Part shown: in pieces, positions 14,048 to 20,038 of the stretch
Numbering within the stretch: position 1 is the first letter of the stretch
Layout of the letters: each line of letters begins with the position of its first letter
Assembly: GCA_964470785.1 (NCBI GenBank)
Contig: CAYYED010000028.1
Span: 1 to 26,146 of the forward strand
Length of the DNA: 26,146 bases
Direction of reading: 5' to 3'
From: CAYYED01 sp964470785
GTDB taxonomy: Bacteria; Patescibacteriota; Minisyncoccia; Minisyncoccales; PEYH01
Notes under the pieces: generated by a model
Database searches by the model: none
What the model saw: only the letters and a program-made list of their open reading frames with translations
Told to the model about the DNA's origin: nothing
Program-made: the position numbers and the translations under genes

Positions 14048-14740
14048 ATGGAAAAAGGACTTGGCGTATTATATTCGAAACAAGTAGCCATAGAGTGGCT
14101 AAGATTTCAACTCTTGGAGAACGGGAAGTCCTATAAGGATATGGCTAAAGTTATGAAGGTCACAAAACAGGCAGTTCGGGGTTACTGTATAACATATGAC
14201 ATTAATATCAGTAAGAGAACTGCCCGCTGGTATGCCAAAAGATTAGGCGCTCCTGTCTTAGAAAATGCTGTCTGGATAATGGAACAAAAAAGAGAAGGCC
14301 AGATAGGAATTAATAGATTAGCTAAAAGATTAGGCTTTTCTAGAGAGACCCTTCGGGAGCAGATTATAAGATTGGGACTTGACCCAGAGGATTTTCAAGA
14401 TAAACCAAAGAGGTCAAAAAAGCCACGGATTACCATGCTTTGTATGAATTGCGGACGGCCGGTGACCAGAAGGATTGATCAAATAGAAGGCAAACGTTTT
14501 ATTTTTTGCAGCCAATCTTGTCGATCAAGTTGGCTGGGCAGAGAATACGGCTTTGGTCGAAAGCCAGTATCAAATAAAGCAATGTGGGGGCCTGAACAGG
14601 ATAAATTTATTCGGGCCAATTGGGAGGAGATGAGCGACGAAGAAATGGCCTCTAAACTTGGATTTACCGAGGGGATAGTAGCTCACTATAGGCGATCCTT
14701 AAAGCTATTTCACAAGAGTGGGCGTAGACCAAAAAAATAG
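14048..14740 (+). CDS. Multi-domain DNA-binding protein: HTH, zinc finger, Myb-like HTH
   Basis: The 230-aa product is called from the ATG at 14048, which follows an AAAGGAGG Shine-Dalgarno; an earlier ATG at 13982 overlaps the -35 box and is unlikely. Three helix-turn-helix-like units are visible: residues 28-48 (YKDMAKVMKVTKQAVRGYC), 85-110 (GINRLAKRLGFSRETLREQI) and a SANT/Myb-like unit at 180-218 (GPEQDKFIRANWEEMSDEE). Between them lies a zinc site, C132..C135 and C154...C158, with a basic segment. This composition resembles phage- or mobile-element-linked DNA-binding proteins and homing-endonuclease accessory domains. No nuclease motif is seen. The target is unknown. It has its own consensus promoter and terminator. 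Confidence 0.7.
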   Translation: MEKGLGVLYSKQVAIEWLRFQLLENGKSYKDMAKVMKVTKQAVRGYCITYDINISKRTARWYAKRLGAPVLENAVWIMEQKREGQIGINRLAKRLGFSRETLREQIIRLGLDPEDFQDKPKRSKKPRITMLCMNCGRPVTRRIDQIEGKRFIFCSQSCRSSWLGREYGFGRKPVSNKAMWGPEQDKFIRANWEEMSDEEMASKLGFTEGIVAHYRRSLKLFHKSGRRPKK

Positions 14741-14772
14741 GACTTCACTTCTTTAGAAGTGAGGTCCTTTTA
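14739..14772 (+). terminator. Terminator of the zinc/HTH gene
   Basis: AGGAC.TCACTTC / GAAGTGA.GTCCT stem around loop TTTA, followed by TTTTAT; the stem starts at the stop codon. Confidence 0.8.
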
Positions 14773-14882
14773 TCTTTTGTTTAAAGAAAATTATCTTTGA
14801 CAGTTTAGGGGATTGAGGCAAAAAGAACAGGAATTAAATTGACTCTTTTTTTTGAGGGCAATTTATGATAATCTGAAAGAAT

Positions 14883-15443
14883 ATGCTTCATCGGGTTTTT
14901 ATTGCTATAAATTTTCCAGAGGATGTTAAAAAAATGCTTTTGGAGTTTTCCAAAAAATATTCTTTTCTTCCGGCTCGGTGGATGGGTAAAGAGAATATTC
15001 ACATTACTTTGAATTTTTTAGGCAACTTAGACGACAATCAGCTTCTGGAGACCATTGAGACAACAAAAAAAGTGTCTGTTTTGCACAGGCCTTTTTTAGT
15101 CAAACTTGACAAAGCTTGCTACGGACCGCCAAAGAAATTTCCTCCTCGTATGGTTTGGTTGACGATTGATAAAAGCGAACCCCTTTTTTCCCTCCAAAAT
15201 GATCTGGAAAACAGTTTATTTAATTTGCCCAGCTATCAGTATAAAATAAAGGAAAGAAGAGGTTTTTCTCCCCATATTACTTTGGCCAGGATTAAAAGTT
15301 TTGAATTCAGGCGGCTCGGCAGGGGACCGGAAATAGAGGAAGATATGAATTTAAGTTTTGAAGTTGATTCTATTGAAGTAATGGAAAGCCATCCCAAGAA
15401 AACCGGAGCAGAATATACAATATTAGAAAGTGTTCCATTATGA
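14883..15443 (+). CDS. thpR: RNA 2',3'-cyclic phosphodiesterase (2H family, LigT/ThpR)
   Basis: The 186-aa protein carries the two HxTx motifs of the 2H phosphoesterase superfamily: HITLNFLG (first) and HITLAR (second), spaced as usual. The N-terminus LHRVFIAINFPEDVKK is also typical of ThpR. These enzymes open 2',3'-cyclic phosphates to 2'-phosphates and can join RNA 2'-5' ends in vitro. The length fits the family. The stop overlaps the next start by ATGA, giving coupling to the Na+/Pi transporter, which is an unexpected functional pair. A TTGACT at 14839-14844 may be part of its promoter, but the -10 spacing is poor. Confidence 0.92.
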   Translation: MLHRVFIAINFPEDVKKMLLEFSKKYSFLPARWMGKENIHITLNFLGNLDDNQLLETIETTKKVSVLHRPFLVKLDKACYGPPKKFPPRMVWLTIDKSEPLFSLQNDLENSLFNLPSYQYKIKERRGFSPHITLARIKSFEFRRLGRGPEIEEDMNLSFEVDSIEVMESHPKKTGAEYTILESVPL

Positions 15444-17047
15444 GTATTATCTTTATTATTTTCAACACCTTAGGCGGTTTAGCTATCTTTCTTTATGGCC
15501 TTTTTATTCTAAGTACAGGTTTTAAGAAAATTTTTTTTCAGAAGCTGAAAAAGATTTTAGAGAAGTTGACTGATAATCCTGTTAAGGGGGCGGGGTTGGG
15601 CGCTTTTATAACTTCGGTAATTCAAAGTTCAAGTATTACAGTGGTTACTTTGATTGGTCTTTTAAATGCCGGACTCTTGAACTTGAACCAGGCAATAGGA
15701 GTGATGTTGGGTGCGGAAATTGGTACCACTATTACTGCACAGCTGGTTGCTTTTAAAATCGGAATCTATTATTTCCCATTTATTACAATAGGATTTATCC
15801 TTTGGTTTTTTTCCAAGACAAAAAAGTTTCAATACTTAGGTCAAATAATTTTTGGCTTTGGAATTTTATTTTTAGGAATGGCCACTATGTCTCAAGGGGC
15901 AAAACTCTTAAAAGATATGCCCTTTTTTATTGATATGCTCGTTAGCTTTGGCCAATTTGTGCCTTTAGGAATTTTAGCCGGAGCTTTATTTACTGCCCTT
16001 ATTCAATCAAGTTCAGCTACAACCGGCTTGGTAATTGCTATGGGCATGGAAGGGGTGATAAGCTTGCCCTCATCCATTGCTTTAATCTTGGGAGCCAATA
16101 TTGGAACTTGTGTTACCGGCTTTTTTGCTTCAATAAAGTCAGGCAAATCATCAAAAAGACTTTTTGCTGCCCAATTTGCAGTCAACATTATAGGGGTTTT
16201 TATTTTTGCTTTGCTTATTTTGCCATTTAGTAAGATGGTTGCTTTGACTAGCCAAAATTTGCCCCGTCAGATTGCCAATGCCCACACTATTTTTAATGTC
16301 TTGGTGAGTTTAGCAGCAATTCCTTTGATTGGATTTTTAGTTATTCTGGTAAAGAAAATGGTTCCCGGTCAGGTTATAAAAATAGATAGGGGATTGAAGT
16401 TTCTAAATGATAAAATCTTAAACATTCCCAGTGTTGCTATTTTTCAAGCCCAAAAAGAAATTTTAAGAATGGCCGACATTGCCAAAGATATGCTCAAGCA
16501 GTCAAAAGAAACAATTTTTCAGAAACAAGAATCTGTAATTCGGGCGGTTAAAGAAAAAGAAGCAATCGTAGACGAAATTCATCATCTTCTTGACAGCTAT
16601 TTGACTAAAATTTCTACCTTGGCCATTTCTGACAAGGAATCTCAAAAACTGGCTCTTTTAATGCATAGCGTTACTGATATTGAAAGGATAGCTGACCATG
16701 CTAATAATATAGTAGAATTATCCGAGTTCAGAACAGACAAAAAAATAAAATTTTCTGATTTAGCCGCTGAAGAGTTAAGGAAAATGTTTGATAAAGTAAT
16801 TGAAGGTTTTTCTCAATCAATTTTGGCTTTGGAAAAAGACAGCAAAGAAAGCGCTAAGAATACTTTAGCTATTGAAAGAGAGGTAAATTGTCTTGACGAG
16901 CAGTTAGAAAAGAATCATTATTGCCGGCTTGAAGAGGGGGTTTGTGCTCCGGCGGCCGGCCCGCTTTATTTGGAAATTGTCAGCAATTTAGAAAGAATTT
17001 CTGACCATGCGGAGAATATAGCCGGAGGGATAATAATGGGATTTTAA
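15440..17047 (+). CDS. Na+/phosphate cotransporter family protein with PhoU domain (NptA/YjbB type)
   Basis: The 535-aa membrane protein has about nine helices in residues 5-310 with two inverted repeats, each bearing the hallmark Gln-Ser-Ser-Ser: VIQSSSITVV (Q62) and LIQSSSATTG (Q189). GAEIGTT and GANIGTC complete the substrate region. Residues 335-530 form a PhoU-like helical domain with two repeats around DIERIADHANNI and NLERISDHAENI. Such proteins move phosphate by Na+ coupling; YjbB from E. coli exports it. Direction cannot be inferred. It overlaps thpR and is followed 11 bp later by murC, so the three may form one transcript. Confidence 0.9.
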   Translation: MSIIFIIFNTLGGLAIFLYGLFILSTGFKKIFFQKLKKILEKLTDNPVKGAGLGAFITSVIQSSSITVVTLIGLLNAGLLNLNQAIGVMLGAEIGTTITAQLVAFKIGIYYFPFITIGFILWFFSKTKKFQYLGQIIFGFGILFLGMATMSQGAKLLKDMPFFIDMLVSFGQFVPLGILAGALFTALIQSSSATTGLVIAMGMEGVISLPSSIALILGANIGTCVTGFFASIKSGKSSKRLFAAQFAVNIIGVFIFALLILPFSKMVALTSQNLPRQIANAHTIFNVLVSLAAIPLIGFLVILVKKMVPGQVIKIDRGLKFLNDKILNIPSVAIFQAQKEILRMADIAKDMLKQSKETIFQKQESVIRAVKEKEAIVDEIHHLLDSYLTKISTLAISDKESQKLALLMHSVTDIERIADHANNIVELSEFRTDKKIKFSDLAAEELRKMFDKVIEGFSQSILALEKDSKESAKNTLAIEREVNCLDEQLEKNHYCRLEEGVCAPAAGPLYLEIVSNLERISDHAENIAGGIIMGF

Positions 17048-17058
17048 AATATAAAAAT

Positions 17059-18630
17059 ATGAAAATTCACTTTATTGGTATCGGCGGCATCGGCATTTCT
17101 GCCTTAGCGCAATATTATCTTGCTCAAGGAGCAGAGGTTTTTGGTTCTGATTTATATAATTCGGAAATGATTGAATTATTGAAAGAAAAAGGGGCGCACA
17201 TTAAGATTGGTCCTCATAAGCGGGAAAATGTAATGAATGATACTGATTTGGTTATTTATACCCCAGCTATTCCGTCAAATAATTCAGAGTTTCAAAAGGC
17301 GAAAGAATTGAAAATTGCCTGCCCCGCTGGCCGCTCCAGCGGCCGGACTGGGGAAAATTGTAAATTGAAGATTGAGTCGTATCCTAAGGCATTAGGAGAA
17401 TTAACTAAAAAATATTTTACCATTGCGGTTTCCGGAATGCACGGCAAAAGCACGATAACTTCAATGATTGCTTTAATGATGGAAAAGGCCGGATTAGACC
17501 CTACCGTCATTTTGGGCACAAAATTAAAAGAATTTGGCAACACTAATTTTCGAATGGGAAGTCAACAGTCAAAAGTCCCCGGGCAAAAGTCATTTCTCCT
17601 TATTGAAGCCGATGAATACGATGCCTCTTTTTTAAATTACCGGCCCAAGATTGTTGTGCTTGCTAATATAGAAGAAGAGCATCTTGATTATTATAAAAAT
17701 CTTGAAAATATTTTTGATACTTTTATAAGGTATGTGAATCAGCTTCCCGAAGACGGAAAGTTAATTATTAATGGAGATGACAAAAATATCAATAAGCTCA
17801 AAAGCCGGTTTAATGTTAAACAAGAAAATATTTTTTCTTATTCACTATCTTTATCAGAGGCAAAAGAGATAAAAAATATTTTAAAAATTCCCGGAGAGCA
17901 TAACATAAGCAATGCCCTTTCCGTTTTGCAGCTTGGCAGGGTATTAGGAATATCAAAAAATATTATTTATGAGGCGCTTTCCGGATATCAGGGAAGTTGG
18001 CGGCGTTTTGAAGTTTTATGCGCGGAACTACGCGGAATTTCACGCGGAACCACGCGAAAAATAACTATTATTTATGACTATGCGCATCATCCGACCGAGA
18101 TTAAAGCCACGCTTTTTGCGGCACGGGAAAAATGGCCTAATAAAAAAATTTGGGTAGTTTATCAGCCCCACCAATACCAGAGAACCTATTATTTTTTTGA
18201 CAGGTTTGTTGAAGTATTTTTTCAGGCGCCTGTGGATAAAATTATTTTTATTCCCGTTTTTGATGTCGTTGGAAGGGAAGACAGCGCAATAAAAGAAAAA
18301 GTAAATTCTCAAAAATTGGCTGAAGCAGTAAATCAGCAAATTTTCAGAAAAAAACCGGGAAAAGATTTTGCTCCTGCCAATTCCGCTAATCCTGTAATTC
18401 CCTCTGCTCCTGTTATTCCCGCGAAATCTGTCCCCGACCCCGATCGGGGAGCGGGAATCCAGAGAAAAGAAGTTATCTATTTAGAAGGCATTGATAAAGC
18501 AAAGCAGTATCTTGAGGATAATTTGCAAGGAGGGGAGGCGGTTTTCATTATGGGCGCCGGAGATATTTATAAGTTAAAGCTTTTGGATGATTCAAAAACG
18601 TCATCCCGAAGGAGCAAAGCGAGCGAATGA
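17059..18630 (+). CDS. murC: UDP-N-acetylmuramate-L-alanine ligase with in-frame repeat insertions
   Basis: The 523-aa product ligates L-Ala to UDP-MurNAc in the cytoplasm. Visible blocks: GIGGIGISALA (6-17), P-loop SGMHGKST (125-132; usually GTHGK), NIEEEHLDYY, GEHNISNALSV, YDYAHHPTEI, VYQPHQYQRT and MGAGDIY. It is longer than usual (about 440-480 aa) because of insertions. Residues 86-104 (ACPAGRSSGRTGENCKLKI region) sit between a family block and SYPKALGEL. Residues 437-469 (PANSANPVIPSAPVIP and a following GC-rich stretch) sit before KEVIYLEGID. The last residues, TSSRRSKASE, come from a further repeat. All three match dispersed repeats, described as findings. The reading frame and catalytic residues are intact, so the enzyme is probably active. 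Confidence 0.9.
   Translation: MKIHFIGIGGIGISALAQYYLAQGAEVFGSDLYNSEMIELLKEKGAHIKIGPHKRENVMNDTDLVIYTPAIPSNNSEFQKAKELKIACPAGRSSGRTGENCKLKIESYPKALGELTKKYFTIAVSGMHGKSTITSMIALMMEKAGLDPTVILGTKLKEFGNTNFRMGSQQSKVPGQKSFLLIEADEYDASFLNYRPKIVVLANIEEEHLDYYKNLENIFDTFIRYVNQLPEDGKLIINGDDKNINKLKSRFNVKQENIFSYSLSLSEAKEIKNILKIPGEHNISNALSVLQLGRVLGISKNIIYEALSGYQGSWRRFEVLCAELRGISRGTTRKITIIYDYAHHPTEIKATLFAAREKWPNKKIWVVYQPHQYQRTYYFFDRFVEVFFQAPVDKIIFIPVFDVVGREDSAIKEKVNSQKLAEAVNQQIFRKKPGKDFAPANSANPVIPSAPVIPAKSVPDPDRGAGIQRKEVIYLEGIDKAKQYLEDNLQGGEAVFIMGAGDIYKLKLLDDSKTSSRRSKASE
17306..17374. repeat. GC-rich palindromic element inserted in frame in murC
   Basis: AATTGAAAATTG (17306-17317) and AATTGAAGATTG (17363-17374) are 11/12 identical and 57 bp apart. 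Between them lies a GC-rich imperfect palindrome with CCCCGCTGGCCGCT and AGCGGCCGGACTGGGG. The reverse complement of 24911-24985 has the same order of parts. Confidence 0.8.
18391..18460. repeat. 'VIPAQAGIQ'-type palindromic repeat inside murC
   Basis: ATTCCCGC (18415-18422) mirrors GCGGGAAT (18451-18458), with inner TCCCCGA...TCGGGGA. It matches the reverse complement of 25171-25216 nearly base for base over about 46 bp, apart from a 2-3 bp length difference and a few changes. Confidence 0.8.
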
Positions 18631-18641
18631 GAATAACGTTT
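18594..18641. repeat. REP-like repeat forming the 3' end of murC
   Basis: AAAACGTCAT at the left and the inverted ATAACGTTTT at the right bracket CCCGAAGGAGCAAAGCGAGC. The stop TGA (18628-18630) lies inside. Confidence 0.65.
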
Positions 18642-18740
18642 TCCACTTGACCTCAAAAAAACGAAGGTTTATTATAAATAGAAGAAGTTGTTTAATGATT
18701 TGATCAAAAGGTCGTAGAATAATCTAATCTACTAAAAACA

Positions 18741-18881
18741 ATGGATGCATTAATTTGGATTATTATCGCTTTCGTCGCCATGTTTATTGTTTATTTTCTT
18801 ATGAAAAAATCCAAGCCCGGAAAAAAAGAAGATTCGGGAATAAGTCAAACGCCCGAAGAAGGACCTTCGGAAGGCCAATAA
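18741..18881 (+). CDS. Small single-pass membrane protein (46 aa)
   Basis: An ATG-led frame of 46 codons begins MDALIWIIIAFVAMFIVYFL, one clear transmembrane helix, followed by a basic stretch (MKKSKPGKK) and an acidic tail (TPEEGPSEG). A convincing terminator follows 17 bp after the stop, and the frame is flanked by murC and a repeat element. No family is recognised. The pattern (helix, then KK, then charged tail) is like many short anchors. The gene is plausible rather than proven; no SD sequence is seen. Confidence 0.5.
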   Translation: MDALIWIIIAFVAMFIVYFLMKKSKPGKKEDSGISQTPEEGPSEGQ

Positions 18882-18897
18882 TAGCAATAACAAAATT

Positions 18898-18945
18898 CTA
18901 AAAAACGCCTTGCTCCGGAAATACCCGTTTGCAGGCGTTTTTTAG
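18898..18945 (+). terminator. Terminator after the 46-aa membrane protein gene
   Basis: A 13-bp stem CTAAAAAACGCCT (18898-18910) / AGGCGTTTTTTAG (18933-18945) with a 22-nt loop and a T-run inside the second arm. Confidence 0.75.
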
Positions 18946-18953
18946 TCAAGGAA

Positions 18954-19029
18954 TGTAAAAAATGAAACACATTGGCAACATCACGATAATGCGGGGAGTG
19001 AAGTGTTGGAAATGCGCCCATTCGGTACA
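18954..19029. repeat. 76-bp dispersed element, copy A
   Basis: Same length as the reverse complement of 23966-24041 and 64 of 76 positions identical with no gaps. Ends are TGTA...TACA, and inner AACAC.TT / AA.GTGTT can pair. An ATG-led frame crosses it but substitutions between copies are not protein-like. Confidence 0.85.
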
Positions 19030-19174
19030 GGGTATTGAAATTAAAAAGTTTTTGTGCTATTATCTTTTGTATTAATTATATTATATTATTTTAAATTACG
19101 AGATTACCTTTTCTCTTTCTATTTTCTCTTTTCTCCTTCAGGGGATAAAAAAAGAGGATTAGGGAAGGATTATT
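19030..19174. other. AT- and pyrimidine-rich leader before the rplY unit
   Basis: No gene is seen. A long AT-rich stretch is followed by a CT-run and a 7-bp inverted repeat, CTCTTTT (19126-19132) / AAAAGAG (19150-19156). A similar CTCTTTT...AAAAGAG pair lies upstream of rpsB. It may be part of a leader or a weak terminator. Confidence 0.35.
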
Positions 19175-19306
19175 ATGATGCTGAATACTTTAATTGATAT
19201 TATAACAATAATAATAGCCGTGATAGTGCTGGTTTTTTTCTTGATTGAAAGCTCTCCTATCATATTCGAGGCAGCCAGCATTATTACTAAATTTTATGAT
19301 TTCTAA
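19175..19306 (+). CDS. Tiny membrane protein (43 aa) directly upstream of rplY
   Basis: The frame MMLNTLIDIITIIIAVIVLV then FFLIESSPIIFEAASIITKF ends with YDF. One hydrophobic helix (residues 8-30) is evident. A weak Shine-Dalgarno (AGGGAAGGA) precedes it by 5 bp. It ends 1 bp before the rplY start codon, so its translation could feed ribosomes to rplY. It resembles short leader-like membrane peptides; function is unknown. It is too short to be sure. Confidence 0.45.
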   Translation: MMLNTLIDIITIIIAVIVLVFFLIESSPIIFEAASIITKFYDF

Positions 19307-19307
19307 A

Positions 19308-20000
19308 ATGGTAAAACTAAACATTGCTCTTTCGGCAAAACAAAGAGATCTTGAGGGTAAAAAAGCGAAAAAATTAAGAGAAGAAGGGCTTTTGCCCGGA
19401 GTGATTTATGGCTATAAGATTAAAAACGTGCCTATTAGCTTGAATTACAAAGAGTTTTTCTGCGTATACCAAGAGACAGGGGAGAGTTCTTTGATCGATT
19501 TAAGCATAGAGGGACAAAAATCCCATTTCCCGGTTTTAATTCATGGACTTCAAAAAGACCCTGTTTCAGGAGAAATTATTCACATTGATCTCTATAAGCC
19601 GAATCTTGATAAAATGGTTGAGGCCTTGGTGCCATTGGTAATTAAGGGTAGTGCGCCGGCAGTTAAGAATTTTGGAGGAACATTGGTAAGGCATTTTTAT
19701 GAGGTTGACGTTAAGGCGCTTCCGATGAATTTGCCTCATGAAATTATAGTAGATGTAAGCTCTTTAGAGCAGGTAGATAGTGAGATTCTTATTAAAGACC
19801 TTTCTGTGCCCGAGGGGGTGGAGGTTTTGCATAATCCTGAAGAGATAGTAGTAATGGCCGCAGCGCCGGAAAGGGTTGAAGAAGAATTAGAGAAACCGAT
19901 TGAGGAGAAGCTGGAAGAAATTGAAACAGCGGGAGCAAAGAAGGAAGCAGAGGCAGAAGAGGAGGAGGAAAAAGAAAAAGAAGAGTCAATTGACCGTTGA
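19308..20000 (+). CDS. rplY: Ribosomal protein bL25 (Ctc/TL5 type)
   Basis: The product is 230 aa from the ATG at 19308 (MVKLNIALSAKQRDLEGKKA). An upstream in-frame ATG at 19245 was rejected because it lies within the 43-aa frame and adds a foreign stretch. The N-terminal L25 domain (about 1-95) shows KKLREEGLLPGVIYG and HIDLYKP and binds 5S rRNA. The Ctc-type beta domain (about 96-185) has PLVIKGSAPAVKNFGGTLVR, LPHEIIVDVSSLE and VMAAAPE. A charged Glu/Lys tail of 45 residues ends the protein. The last codons run into a heptad repeat. Confidence 0.93.
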   Translation: MVKLNIALSAKQRDLEGKKAKKLREEGLLPGVIYGYKIKNVPISLNYKEFFCVYQETGESSLIDLSIEGQKSHFPVLIHGLQKDPVSGEIIHIDLYKPNLDKMVEALVPLVIKGSAPAVKNFGGTLVRHFYEVDVKALPMNLPHEIIVDVSSLEQVDSEILIKDLSVPEGVEVLHNPEEIVVMAAAPERVEEELEKPIEEKLEEIETAGAKKEAEAEEEEEKEKEESIDR

Positions 20001-20037
20001 CCATTGACCATTGAACGTTGACCATTGACCGTTGAAT
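19989..20037. repeat. Seven tandem 7-bp repeats (RTTGACC)
   Basis: ATTGACC, GTTGACC, ATTGACC, ATTGAAC, GTTGACC, ATTGACC and GTTGAAT follow each other without gaps. The array begins inside the rplY end and reaches to 1 bp before the next start codon, so it covers the whole intergenic region and includes the TGA stop at 19998-20000. Confidence 0.9.
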
Positions 20038-20038
20038 T

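Noticed and set aside
18954..19029. Idea that the 76-bp element is an integron attC site
   Set aside because: It lacks the paired RYYYAAC/GTTRRRY ends in the right arrangement and no integrase or cassette array is present.
18961..19074. Short ATG-led frame crossing the 76-bp element
   Set aside because: The second copy changes many residues (I to A, M to T, W to C) with no bias to silent sites, and has no matching end, so the element is probably not coding.
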